64,000 bases of DNA from Rhodospirillum sp. (GTDB lineage: Bacteria; Pseudomonadota; Alphaproteobacteria; Dongiales; Dongiaceae): positions 50,099-114,098 of the forward strand of contig PNKY01000015.1 of NCBI GenBank assembly GCA_013822765.1, given 5' to 3'. Positions within the stretch are counted from its first letter, which is position 1, and each line of letters begins with the position of its first letter. The notes beneath the pieces are model-generated. The model was given only the letters and a program-made list of their open reading frames with translations, had not been told where the DNA came from and made no database searches. Shown piece after piece: positions 26,172-34,299 of this stretch. The position numbers and the translations under genes are program-made.

Positions 26172-26816
26172 ATGGCATTGACGTTCTATTTCGGCTCCGG
26201 CTCGCCCTTCGCGTGGAAGGTGTGGCTGACGCTCGAGCACAAGGGCATCGCCTACACGCCGAAGCGCTTGTCTTTCGACAATGACGAGACCAGAAAGCCG
26301 GAGTTCCTGGCGATCAATCCGCGCGGCCGGGTGCCCGCGATCGTCGACGACGGCTTCGCGCTCTATGAATCGAACGCGATCTGCGAGTACCTGGAAGAGC
26401 AGTACCCGCAGAAGTCGCTGTTGCCGAAGGATCCGAAGGGCCGCGCGCTGGTGCGCCGGCTGATCGGCGAGTGCGAGGACGGCCTCTACAAGCCGGGCAG
26501 CGACCTGATGTCCAAGGTGCTGTACGTATCGCCGGCAGAGCGCGATCCGAAGCAGATCGACGAAGCGAAAGCCAGGCTGCGCGAGGAGCTGGCCTACTGG
26601 CAGGGCTATCTTAAGGGCGATTTCTTCGCCGGCCAGCTCAGCCTTGCCGACTTCTCGATCTACCCCTACCTGCGCATGCCGGTGCGAGTGGAGGAGCGCG
26701 CGCCCGGCCTCGGCCTCAAGCGCGAGGACCTGCCGGCCAACATCGCAGCCTGGATGAAGCGGATCGAGGCCTTGCCCTATTTCGAGAAGACGATCCCGCC
26801 GCACTGGAGGGGATAG
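26172..26816 (+). CDS. Glutathione S-transferase family protein
   Basis: 214 residues. N-terminal thioredoxin-like domain (LTFYFGSGSPFAWKVWLTLEHKGI) with the glutathione-binding VPAIVDDGFALYESNAICEYLEE, then an all-helical C-terminal domain with the N-capping LSLADFSIYPYL motif. The SPFAWK start places the catalytic Ser near residue 9. Substrate not deducible. It follows the ABC1 kinase by 24 bases in the same orientation. Confidence 0.88.
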   Translation: MALTFYFGSGSPFAWKVWLTLEHKGIAYTPKRLSFDNDETRKPEFLAINPRGRVPAIVDDGFALYESNAICEYLEEQYPQKSLLPKDPKGRALVRRLIGECEDGLYKPGSDLMSKVLYVSPAERDPKQIDEAKARLREELAYWQGYLKGDFFAGQLSLADFSIYPYLRMPVRVEERAPGLGLKREDLPANIAAWMKRIEALPYFEKTIPPHWRG

Positions 26817-27058
26817 GCAGGTGTTTCGCGGCCTGCCCAGGTCGTTTCACAGCTGGGCCTTGGCCTTAGGCACGCCTTGTTCGCTCAAGCCAAACTGTGC
26901 AATATGCGCGCGCTTTGCGTAAGTGAGCGGATTCGACGCAGCTGACGGTCGAAATTCGGCCAATCGCGGGGGAATTCTGCAAATTCAGGCGAGGGGAAGG
27001 CGCTAGCCTCGACCTTGCTTCAGGGGTGACACCGGATGCGTGAACCGGGGGAGAGAGC

Positions 27059-28207
27059 ATGAAAATCGGCGTGGTGAAGGAGCGGCGGCCTAACGAAAAG
27101 CGCTGCGCGGTTTCTCCCGATACGATCAAGAAATTTGTGGGCCTGGGTGCGGAGGTGGTGGTCGAAGCCGGCGCCGGCGAAGGCTGCTCGATCCCCGACA
27201 GCGTGTACCAGGCGGCCGGCGCCAAGATCGTGCCGGATGCCCGCGCGGCCCTGTTCGATGCCGACGTAGTGCTGAAGGTGCAACGGCCGCTGACCGCCGC
27301 CGAAGGCGGGCCGGACGAGCTGTCGCTGATGAAGCGCGGCGCAATGCTGGTCGCCAGCCTCAATCCCTACGGCGCCAAGGACCAGATCGGCGGCTATGCC
27401 CAGGCGGGCGTGATCGCCTGCGCCATGGAGCTGATGCCGCGCATCAGCCGCGCCCAGAACATGGACGTGCTGTCGTCGCAGTCGAACCTCGCCGGCTACA
27501 AGGCGGTGCTGGATGCGGCGGCGGAGTTCGGTCGCGCCTTTCCGATGATGATGACCGCGGCCGGCACGGTCGCCCCGGCGCGCGTGTTCGTCATGGGCGT
27601 CGGCGTCGCGGGCCTGCAGGCGATCGCGACCGCGCGGCGTTTGGGCGCCATCGTCTCGGCGACCGACGTGCGCCCGGCCACCAAGGAGCAGGTGGAAAGC
27701 CTTGGCGCCACCTTCGTCGCGGTCGAGGACGAGGAATTCAAGCAGGCTGAAACCGCCGGCGGGTACGCCAAGGAAATGAGCGACGCCTACAAGGCGAAGC
27801 AGGCGGCGCTGGTCGCCGAGCATATCAAGAAGCAGGACATCATCATCACCACTGCGCTGATCCCGGGCCGCAAGGCGCCGGTGCTGGTCAGCGAGGACAT
27901 GGTGAAGAGCATGAAGCCGGGCTCGGTCATCGTCGACCTGGCGGTGGAGCAGGGCGGCAACTGCCCGCTGTCCGAAGTCGGCAAGGTGGTGGAGAAGCAC
28001 GGCGTGAAGCTGGTCGGCCACGCCAACGTGCCGAGCCGCCTCGCCGCCGACGCAACCTCGCTCTATGCCCGGAACCTGCTGAATTTCCTGACGCTCCTGA
28101 TCGACAAGGAGACCAAGGGCCTCAAGATCAACTGGGAGGATGAGATCGTGAAAGGCGTGGCGCTAACCCGCGACGGCCAGATCATCCATCCGAACTTCAA
28201 GGCGTAA
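27059..28207 (+). CDS. pntAA: NAD(P) transhydrogenase subunit alpha, part 1 (dI domain)
   Basis: 382 residues. NAD(H)-binding dI component with KIGVVKERRPNEKRCAVSPD at the start, the RQD-type region SRAQNMDVLSSQSNLAGYKAVLDAA, and the Rossmann motif GVGVAGLQAIATARRLGAIVSATD. Together with pntAB and pntB it uses the proton gradient to reduce NADP with NADH. The alpha subunit is split into two genes here, as in Rhodospirillum rubrum. GGGGGAG lies seven bases before the ATG. The protein ends at HPNFKA, before the membrane segments that pntAB supplies. Confidence 0.95.
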   Translation: MKIGVVKERRPNEKRCAVSPDTIKKFVGLGAEVVVEAGAGEGCSIPDSVYQAAGAKIVPDARAALFDADVVLKVQRPLTAAEGGPDELSLMKRGAMLVASLNPYGAKDQIGGYAQAGVIACAMELMPRISRAQNMDVLSSQSNLAGYKAVLDAAAEFGRAFPMMMTAAGTVAPARVFVMGVGVAGLQAIATARRLGAIVSATDVRPATKEQVESLGATFVAVEDEEFKQAETAGGYAKEMSDAYKAKQAALVAEHIKKQDIIITTALIPGRKAPVLVSEDMVKSMKPGSVIVDLAVEQGGNCPLSEVGKVVEKHGVKLVGHANVPSRLAADATSLYARNLLNFLTLLIDKETKGLKINWEDEIVKGVALTRDGQIIHPNFKA

Positions 28208-28220
28208 GGGAGAGCGCGCC

Positions 28221-28556
28221 ATGGAAACCACCGTCGCGGAAACCGCAGGTCAAATGGCCGAAGGCATAGCCCACGCGCCGTTCGTGTTCCTGTTCACCGT
28301 GTTCGTGCTGGCCTGCTTCGTCGGGTACTACGTGGTGTGGCGGGTGACGCCGGCGCTGCACTCGCCGCTGATGGCGGTCACCAACGGCATCTCCTCGGTC
28401 ATCATCGTCGGTGCGCTGATCGCGGCTGGTCCGGCCGATTTCAGCTTCAGCCAGATCATGGGTTTCCTCGGGGTGGCGCTAGCCTCGGTCAACATCTTCG
28501 GCGGGTTCCTGGTGACCTACCGCATGCTCTCCATGTTCAAGAAGAAGGGCCGCTGA
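28221..28556 (+). CDS. pntAB: NAD(P) transhydrogenase subunit alpha, part 2 (membrane)
   Basis: 111 residues with three or four helices: FVFLFTVFVLACFVGYYVVW, LHSPLMAVTNGISSVIIVGAL and the C-terminal FGGFLVTYRMLSMFKKK. This is the short dII fragment of the split-alpha transhydrogenase and forms part of the proton channel. The gene lies 13 bases after pntAA and 22 before pntB, so the three form one operon. Confidence 0.95.
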   Translation: METTVAETAGQMAEGIAHAPFVFLFTVFVLACFVGYYVVWRVTPALHSPLMAVTNGISSVIIVGALIAAGPADFSFSQIMGFLGVALASVNIFGGFLVTYRMLSMFKKKGR

Positions 28557-28578
28557 GGCGGATCGGGGGAATAGAGAC

Positions 28579-29973
28579 ATGAACGAGACCCTCACCGCCT
28601 TCTTGTATCTGATCGCGTCGATCTGCTTCATCATGTCGTTGCGCGGCCTCTCCTCGCCGGAGACCTCGCGCGGCGGCCTGATGTACGGCGTCGGCGGCAT
28701 GGTGATCGCGATCCTCACCACCGTCGCGCTGCCGATCGTGCAGAGCTACTGGTGGATCATCGGCGGCATCGCTGCCGGCGGCCTGGTCGGTACGGTCATT
28801 GCCAAGCGCATCCAGATGACGGCGCTGCCGCAGCTGGTTGCCGCTTTCCACTCGCTGGTCGGCCTGGCGGCGGTCGCGGTGGCGGCGGCGGCGTTCTACG
28901 CCCCGCACAAGTTCGGCATCGGCGAGGTCGGTGCGATCCATCCGGGCAGCCTGGTGGAGATGGGCCTCGGCGTCGCGGTCGGCGCCGTCACCTTCACCGG
29001 GTCGATCATCGCTTTCGCCAAGCTGCAGGCGCTGATGTCCGGCGCGCCCCTGGTGTTTCCGGGTCAGCACGTTCTCAATGCCCTGCTCGGGATCGGCATC
29101 ATCGTGCTGATCGTTGCGGTGATCTTCACGCAGTCGCCGGTCGCCTTCTGGGGGCTGGTGGCGGTGTCGCTGCTGCTCGGCTTCCTGCTGATCCTGCCGA
29201 TCGGCGGCGCCGACATGCCGGTGGTCGTCTCGATGCTCAACTCCTATTCGGGCTGGGCGGCCTGCGGCATCGGCTTCACGCTCTCCAATACGCTGTTGAT
29301 CGTGACCGGCGCGCTGGTCGGCTCCTCGGGCGCGATCCTCAGCTACATCATGTGCAAGGGCATGAACCGCTCGATCTTCAACGTGATCCTGGGCGGCTTC
29401 GGCACCGACGGCGGCACCGCCGCCGCGGCCGGCAAGGGCGGCGACAAGCCGGTGAAGGCCGGCAGCGCGGAAGACGCCGCCTTCATCATGAAGAACGCCG
29501 CCAGCGTGATCATCGTGCCGGGCTACGGCATGGCGGTGGCGCAGGCCCAGCACGCGCTGCGCGAGATGGCGGACCTGCTGAAGCACGAAGGCGCCAAGGT
29601 GTCCTACGCCATCCATCCGGTCGCGGGCCGCATGCCCGGCCATATGAACGTGCTGCTGGCCGAGGCCAACGTGCCGTACGACGAAGTGTTCGAGCTGGAG
29701 GACATCAACCGTGACTTTGCGCAGGCGGACGTCGCGTTCGTGATCGGCGCCAACGACGTCACCAACCCGGCCGCCAAGACCGATCCCAAGAGCCCGATCT
29801 ACGGCATGCCGATCCTGGACGTGGAGCAGGCCAAGACGGTGCTGTTCGTGAAACGCTCGATGGCGTCGGGCTATGCCGGCGTCGACAACGAGCTGTTCTT
29901 CCGCAACAACACGATGATGCTGTTCGGCGACGCCAAGAAGATGTGCGAGGACATCGTCAAGTCGCTCGGCTGA
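28579..29973 (+). CDS. pntB: NAD(P) transhydrogenase subunit beta
   Basis: 464 residues. About nine membrane helices (dII) to residue 285, then the NADP-binding dIII domain: IIVPGYGMAVAQAQHALREM, HPVAGRMPGHMNVLLAEANVPYD, VIGANDVTNPAA, and a KRSMASGYAGVDNELF tail, all canonical. It supplies NADPH for biosynthesis and glutathione reduction. Last gene of the pnt operon, convergent with the Lrp/AsnC regulator 15 bases away. Confidence 0.95.
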   Translation: MNETLTAFLYLIASICFIMSLRGLSSPETSRGGLMYGVGGMVIAILTTVALPIVQSYWWIIGGIAAGGLVGTVIAKRIQMTALPQLVAAFHSLVGLAAVAVAAAAFYAPHKFGIGEVGAIHPGSLVEMGLGVAVGAVTFTGSIIAFAKLQALMSGAPLVFPGQHVLNALLGIGIIVLIVAVIFTQSPVAFWGLVAVSLLLGFLLILPIGGADMPVVVSMLNSYSGWAACGIGFTLSNTLLIVTGALVGSSGAILSYIMCKGMNRSIFNVILGGFGTDGGTAAAAGKGGDKPVKAGSAEDAAFIMKNAASVIIVPGYGMAVAQAQHALREMADLLKHEGAKVSYAIHPVAGRMPGHMNVLLAEANVPYDEVFELEDINRDFAQADVAFVIGANDVTNPAAKTDPKSPIYGMPILDVEQAKTVLFVKRSMASGYAGVDNELFFRNNTMMLFGDAKKMCEDIVKSLG

Positions 29974-29988
29974 TTCTTGGGGTGATCC

Positions 29989-30450
29989 TTAGACCTGCGT
30001 GAGTGGCAGCGCAGTCGTCTCCTTGATCTTTTCCATCACGAAGCTCGACGACACGTCGCTGAGCGAGATGCGCGCGATCAGGCGCTTGTAGAGCGCGTCG
30101 TAGCCGGCGACGTCCGGCACCACCGCCTGCAGCAGGTAGTCGATGTCGCCGGTGGTGCGGTAGACGCCGACGATCTCCGGGATGTCGCGCACCGCGGCGG
30201 AGAATTTCTCCAGCCAGTTTGCCTCGTGCTGGGCCGTGCGCACGGCAATGAAGGCGGTGAGGGCGAGATTGAGCTTGGCCGGATCGAGCAGCGCCACCCG
30301 CGCGCGGATCACGCCCTCTTCCTCCAGGCGCTTGATCCGGCGCCAGCAGGCGTTGCGCGACAGGTGGACCCGCTCCGACAGCTCGTCCACCGACAGGGTG
30401 GCGTCCTTCTGCAGGGCGCCCAGCAGGGCGCGATCGATGTCATCTATCAC
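29989..30450 (-). CDS. Lrp/AsnC-family regulator, divergent from a DUF6356 gene
   Basis: N-terminal winged helix (DIDRALLGALQKDATLSVDELSERV, recognition helix LSRNACWRRIKRLEEEGVI) and C-terminal RAM/ligand domain with GDIDYLLQAVVPDVAGYD. The track starts at the ATG 30465 (158 residues), but no Shine-Dalgarno precedes that ATG, whereas GGAGG lies eight bases before a GTG at 30450. The GTG gives the usual short MIDDIDRALL start (153 residues), which I prefer. A TGGGA/TCCCA palindrome sits immediately upstream, suggesting autoregulation. Ligand probably an amino acid; target unknown. Confidence 0.9.
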   Translation of the reverse strand: MIDDIDRALLGALQKDATLSVDELSERVHLSRNACWRRIKRLEEEGVIRARVALLDPAKLNLALTAFIAVRTAQHEANWLEKFSAAVRDIPEIVGVYRTTGDIDYLLQAVVPDVAGYDALYKRLIARISLSDVSSSFVMEKIKETTALPLTQV

Positions 30451-30467
30451 AGAGAATGCCTCCATGT

Positions 30468-30482
30468 TGGGACATTATCCCA
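30468..30482. promoter_or_regulatory. Palindromic operator candidate at the Lrp/AsnC gene start
   Basis: TGGGA-CATTA-TCCCA is an inverted repeat inside an AT-rich patch (TATATTTACCATATAG follows) in an otherwise GC-rich sequence. It overlaps a possible -10 element (GATAAT on the minus strand) for the regulator gene and lies between it and the divergent DUF6356 gene. Lrp proteins favour such AT-rich imperfect palindromes, so autorepression is plausible. Confidence 0.45.
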
Positions 30483-30565
30483 TATATTTACCATATAGAC
30501 GGGAAGTTTGGGATGTATTTTCGGGGGAGCTAGGGCAATATCGACTTCTCTAATGGGAGACAGTC

Positions 30566-30844
30566 ATGCCGATCCTCGATCGCCTTTTCCTCGCGCACCC
30601 GCGCACCGTGGGCGAAAGCTACCTGGAACACTGTGCTTTTGCGTTCCGGATCGGATCGCGTCTGCTGCTCGCCGGATCGGCGGCGCTGGTCCATGCGGCG
30701 GTACCCTGCCTGTGCGAGACCACCGCGTCGCGCATCATCCTTGCCATGAACGCCGACATCGTCGCCCGGCGCGCCAAGGCGAACCAGGGGGCCCATCCGG
30801 CGCAGGCCAAAGAGCCGCTGTTCGGGTTCGCCGAATACATCTGA
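30566..30844 (+). CDS. DUF6356-family protein
   Basis: 92 residues: ILDRLFLAHPRTVGESYLEHCAFAFRIG, then a hydrophobic segment with ALVHAAVPCLCETTAS and a basic C-terminal helix (RIILAMNADIVARRAKAN). This is the compact pattern of DUF6356 proteins, widespread in alphaproteobacteria and probably membrane-associated. No function is known to me. It is divergent from the Lrp/AsnC regulator and may be its target (inference). Confidence 0.75.
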   Translation: MPILDRLFLAHPRTVGESYLEHCAFAFRIGSRLLLAGSAALVHAAVPCLCETTASRIILAMNADIVARRAKANQGAHPAQAKEPLFGFAEYI

Positions 30845-31050
30845 CATCGCTGTTTCGCTGAGCATTACGGCCGGCAAATCCCCGTTTGCCGGCACGTCGG
30901 CAACAATTCGTAAACCATATTCTCGGTAGATTGCGTCCGCGCGATCGCTCGACTTGCGCTACTATGTGTGAGGTTCGGTCGAGTCTTGGAATGGAAAGTC
31001 TCGGTGTCGCCGTGTTAGACGCCTTTTCCTACGGGGGCCAAGTTCACCCA

Positions 31051-31962
31051 ATGAATATGCCGATGCCAGATAAGCTTTTGCTCATAAACGCCACGATCGC
31101 GAATCGGGCCGTCTTCAAGATCACCTTCAAGGGCCGGCGCGACATCCAGGCCGCGAGCGATGCGGGCGAGGGCATGCGCTTTGCCGACCGCACGCCGCCC
31201 GACCTGATCGCGCTCGACATAGGCGACGACCAGGACGCCGGCATCGTCCACGGCATGATCAAGCATTTCCGCAACGCGCCGACCACGCGCAACACGCCGA
31301 TCGTGCTTCTGGCGGGCGCGGCCCAGGAGCCGGTGGCGATCCGCGGCCTCGCGCTCGGCGCGGTCGATTTCATCTCCAAGCCGCTGAGCCCGCTGGTGCT
31401 GGCTGCCCGGGTGCAGCGCCATCTCGATCTCAAGCATGAGCGCGACAATCTCGCGCACCATTCCGGCATCGACCAGGTGAGCGGCGTCGCCAGCCTGTCG
31501 CATTTCGACGCCCATGCCGACCGCGAATGGCGGCGCGCGCTGCGCCACCACACCAAGGTCTCGGTCGCGGTCATCGACGTCGACAATTTCCGCGCCTACA
31601 ACGAGCATCACGGCTACGTCGCGGGCGACGAGGTGCTGCGCCAGTTGGCCGGCGCCCTGGCGGACGAGATCCGCCGCCCGTCCGACCTGCTGGCGCGCTA
31701 TCACGGCGACCAGTTCGTCGCGCTGCTGCCCGACACTGACGGCACCGGCGCGGGCCACGTCGCCGACCGGCTGCTCAGCCGCGTGCGCGATCTGCGCCTG
31801 CCCTATGCCGACAACGATGGCGGGCACGTGACGGTCTCGATCGGCCTTGCCACGCTCGAGCCGACGTCGCGCGATGGCCTGCCGGAGTTCCTGGGCCTTG
31901 CCGCCGATGCGCTCGGCGCCGCCAAGCAGAATGGCCGCAACCAGCTGAAGACGCTGCCCTAG
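31051..31962 (+). CDS. Receiver-like plus degenerate GGDEF protein
   Basis: 303 residues from ATG 31051. The N-terminal receiver-like domain keeps the phospho-acceptor position (PDLIALDIGDD) and the switch lysine (DFISKPLSP) but has lost the acidic pair at its start (KLLLINATIA). The C-terminal GGDEF domain has HGDQF instead of GGDEF, while the product-binding I-site RPSD sits exactly five residues before it. It is therefore more likely a cyclic-di-GMP-binding effector than a cyclase (inference). The track start at 30886 gives 55 residues of unlike sequence; a GGGGG lies about 14 bases upstream of 31051. Confidence 0.83.
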   Translation: MNMPMPDKLLLINATIANRAVFKITFKGRRDIQAASDAGEGMRFADRTPPDLIALDIGDDQDAGIVHGMIKHFRNAPTTRNTPIVLLAGAAQEPVAIRGLALGAVDFISKPLSPLVLAARVQRHLDLKHERDNLAHHSGIDQVSGVASLSHFDAHADREWRRALRHHTKVSVAVIDVDNFRAYNEHHGYVAGDEVLRQLAGALADEIRRPSDLLARYHGDQFVALLPDTDGTGAGHVADRLLSRVRDLRLPYADNDGGHVTVSIGLATLEPTSRDGLPEFLGLAADALGAAKQNGRNQLKTLP

Positions 31963-32059
31963 AGAACCGTCCCAGAAGTCACAGCAAATGTGGTCGCGGG
32001 GACAGCGGGATTTGGCTAGGTTCCGCCGATCCTTCTCTCCCGACTCGGACTAATCCCGC

Positions 32060-32860
32060 ATGCTCGAACTCGGCCCGCTGCTTACAGCCGCCATCCTTGG
32101 CATCGTCGAAGGCCTCACCGAATTCCTGCCGATTTCCAGCACCGGGCACCTGATCCTGGCGAGCGAACTGCTTGGCTTCGAAGGCGAGAAAGAGAACGCG
32201 TTCCTCATCATCATCCAGACCGGCGCGATGCTGGCTGTGATGTGGCAATACCGGGTCAAGTTCACCGACCTCACGATCGGCCTGTTCACCCGGCGCGACG
32301 CGCAGATCTTCGTGGCGAAGCTGTTCGTGGCGTTCCTGCCGGCGGCGATCGTGGGGCTGCTGTTCGGCAGCCTGATCAAGACCTATCTGTTCGGATCGAT
32401 ACCGGTTGCCATTGCGCTGATCGTCGGCGCATTCGTGATCCTGGCGGTCGAGCGCACCTACAAGAGCTGGCGGGTCGAGAGCGTGGACGACATGACGTTC
32501 CGCGATGCGCTGCTGATCGGCCTTGCGCAATGCTGCGCGCTCATTCCCGGCGTGTCACGCGCCGGCGCCACCATCATCGGCGGCATGCTGTGCGGCCTGT
32601 CGCGCAAGGCGGCGACCGAGTTCTCGTTCTTCCTGGCGGTGCCGACGCTGATCGCGGCCGGCGGTTACGATCTCCTGAAGCACCGCGGCGAGTTCTCGGC
32701 GGACGACATCGAGGTCTTGGCGGTCGGGCTGATCGTGTCCTTCATCTCGGCGCTGGTCTGCATCCGCTGGTTGCTGCGCTATGTCGCCAGCCACACCTTC
32801 AACATCTTCGCCTGGTACCGCATCATCCTCGGCGTGATCATCTTGATCGTGCTCTGGTAG
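32060..32860 (+). CDS. uppP: Undecaprenyl-diphosphatase
   Basis: 266 residues, seven to eight helices. Catalytic motifs are complete: EGLTEFLPISSTGHLIL near the N-terminus (E-rich and PxSSxGH) and IPGVSRAGATIIGGML (PGxSRSxxT, here SRAGAT). It recycles undecaprenyl pyrophosphate for peptidoglycan synthesis and can give bacitracin resistance. Length is typical for BacA/UppP. Stand-alone gene, convergent with the nuclease-like fragment, whose stop directly abuts its own. Confidence 0.94.
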   Translation: MLELGPLLTAAILGIVEGLTEFLPISSTGHLILASELLGFEGEKENAFLIIIQTGAMLAVMWQYRVKFTDLTIGLFTRRDAQIFVAKLFVAFLPAAIVGLLFGSLIKTYLFGSIPVAIALIVGAFVILAVERTYKSWRVESVDDMTFRDALLIGLAQCCALIPGVSRAGATIIGGMLCGLSRKAATEFSFFLAVPTLIAAGGYDLLKHRGEFSADDIEVLAVGLIVSFISALVCIRWLLRYVASHTFNIFAWYRIILGVIILIVLW

Positions 32861-33250
32861 CTACCTGACGCGTTTGACGCGGTCCTTCTCAGGTACACCT
32901 TCGTTTTCAGCGACTACTTTGCTCCGAAGCACAGATTTCGTTCCTCGCTCAATGTTTGGAACATAGCGACGAATAAGTTTTTCCGGGCCATTGTACAGCA
33001 CCTTTGCAACACCAGCAGAGAAGTTGATGTGAAGAAACAGAAGATGATCTGCCGTGTGTTCACCAGGCGAGAACGCGGGGCCGCCGTCGTCCTTGCCAGT
33101 CGCCTTGATCTGAACGGTTCGATTGCCGGGCGCGATGGCATCGACGCCGCGGGTCCTTTTCTTCGGGGGCTTTAGGTTGGCGCAATCGTATCCTTCACTG
33201 TGTTGCCCCCTTGGACTCAGCCCATCCCCAATGCGCGATGTGATCATCAA
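32861..33250 (-). CDS. Nuclease-like protein, probably N-terminally truncated (DUF6998-like)
   Basis: 129 codons opening at a TTG (ATG is the next codon) directly after an in-frame stop. The core SEGYDCANL...GNRTVQIKATGKDDGGPAF resembles the D...QxK active-site spacing of PD-(D/E)XK nucleases such as the DUF6998 family. Family members usually have a helical region of 60 or more residues before this, which is missing, so a decayed or truncated gene is likely. Its sequence is clearly more AT-rich than the neighbours, a sign of recent acquisition. No partner methylase is present. Function unproven. Confidence 0.5.
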   Translation of the reverse strand: MMITSRIGDGLSPRGQHSEGYDCANLKPPKKRTRGVDAIAPGNRTVQIKATGKDDGGPAFSPGEHTADHLLFLHINFSAGVAKVLYNGPEKLIRRYVPNIERGTKSVLRSKVVAENEGVPEKDRVKRVR

Positions 33251-33280
33251 TCAGAACCGGGTGTCCAGTAGGTTGCGCCT

Positions 33281-33315
33281 AAAAACAAATCGGGGCCGGC
33301 AAGCCGACCCCGACA
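33281..33315 (-). terminator. Intrinsic terminator of rpsU
   Basis: On the minus strand GGGGTCGGC-TT-GCCGGCCCC forms a stem with one mismatch, followed by GATTTGTTTTT, 27 bases after the rpsU stop. It is a classical Rho-independent terminator. Confidence 0.85.
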
Positions 33316-33341
33316 ACCTTCGCAGTGGACTGCGCGAAAGA

Positions 33342-33545
33342 CTAGTAGCCTTCGCGCTCCAGGCGCTTGCGCAGCAACTTCCGGTGACGCCGCACAGCTT
33401 CCGCCTTCTCACGCGCCTTCCGCTCCGAGGGCTTCTCGTAGTTACGGCGCATCTTCATTTCGCGGAAAATACCCTCGCGCTGCATCTTCTTCTTCAGCGC
33501 GCGCAGGGCCTGGTCGACATTGTTGTCACGGACGAGGACTTGCAC
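33342..33545 (-). CDS. rpsU: 30S ribosomal protein S21
   Basis: 67 residues from GTG 33545: [41 protein letters not shown], ending [13 protein letters not shown], a full-length S21. It sits on the 30S platform near the anti-Shine-Dalgarno region. The track start at 33608 adds 21 unrelated residues; AGGAG lies ten bases before the GTG. Flanked by an intrinsic terminator downstream and by an unusual hairpin in its leader. Confidence 0.95.
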   Translation of the reverse strand: MQVLVRDNNVDQALRALKKKMQREGIFREMKMRRNYEKPSERKAREKAEAVRRHRKLLRKRLEREGY

Positions 33546-33606
33546 GGTGGACTCAGCTCCTATCTCTGTCGTCGGCCGATCCATCCACCGGCCGGGTTGA
33601 AACCGC

Positions 33607-33637
33607 AAAAAAACATCGGGCGACCAAATGCCGCCCG
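33607..33637 (-). terminator. Terminator-like hairpin in the rpsU leader
   Basis: On the minus strand CGGGCG-GCATTTGGT-CGCCCG is followed by ATG and seven T bases, about 60 bases before the rpsU start. No minus-strand gene lies upstream (def is divergent), so the element must act on rpsU leader transcription or on a short leader RNA. Confidence 0.55.
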
Positions 33638-33650
33638 TTGATTGGCGCGG

Positions 33651-33679
33651 TGTGTAGCACAGGCGCGTGTGGTTGTGAA
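33651..33679 (-). promoter_or_regulatory. Candidate rpsU promoter
   Basis: On the minus strand TTCACA (33674-33679) and TACACA (33651-33656) are separated by exactly 17 bases. The -35 matches five of six consensus bases, the -10 only three. It would start transcription just before the leader hairpin. Confidence 0.35.
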
Positions 33680-33747
33680 GGGCTTACGGGGCTTCCGGCG
33701 GCGCCGATTTTGTCCCATATTTCAAAGGGAAAGGGAGAAATCGCACG

Positions 33748-34296
33748 ATGGCGATCCTGAAAATCGCGCGCATGGGGCACCCGGTCTTGAAGGCCCAGGC
33801 CCAACCGGTTGCGGACCCGAAAGCCCAGAAGATTCAACAGCTTGTGCGCGACATGATCGAGACCCTGGAGGATGTGGGCGGGATCGGGCTCGCTGCCCCG
33901 CAGGTCCACGTCTCCAAGCGGGTGGTGATCTTCTACGTCCCGGGCGAGCGACGAGCGGCCAGCGGCGAGCCGGCCGAGGACATCCCCCTGACCGTGCTCA
34001 TCAACCCCGAGATCGAGCCCCTGTCCGAGGAGAAGGCGGCGGGCGTGGAAGCCTGCCTGTCGGTCCCCGACCTCGCCGGGCCGGTGCCGCGCTGGACCCA
34101 CATCCGCTACCGCGCGCTCGACCTGCACGGCCGCATGTTCGAGCGCGAGGCCAAGGGCTATCATGCCCGTGTCGTGCAGCACGAATGTGATCACCTCGAC
34201 GGCATCCTCTATCCGATGCGCATGACGGATATCTCCCAGCTCTCGTTCGTCGAGGAGCTGCGCCGCTTCGGCGGCCAGCATGTCGAGGAGGACTAA
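33748..34296 (+). CDS. def: Peptide deformylase
   Basis: 182 residues. Motif 1 GIGLAAPQV (about residue 47), motif 2 EACLSVPDL (the usual EGCLS with Ala for Gly; the metal-binding Cys is kept) and motif 3 QHECDHLDGILY with the two metal His and catalytic Glu. It removes formyl from the initiator methionine of nascent proteins. AAGGGAG lies nine bases before the ATG. It is divergent from rpsU, another translation gene, and followed after three bases by the COQ9-like gene. Confidence 0.95.
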   Translation: MAILKIARMGHPVLKAQAQPVADPKAQKIQQLVRDMIETLEDVGGIGLAAPQVHVSKRVVIFYVPGERRAASGEPAEDIPLTVLINPEIEPLSEEKAAGVEACLSVPDLAGPVPRWTHIRYRALDLHGRMFEREAKGYHARVVQHECDHLDGILYPMRMTDISQLSFVEELRRFGGQHVEED

Positions 34297-34299
34297 GCC

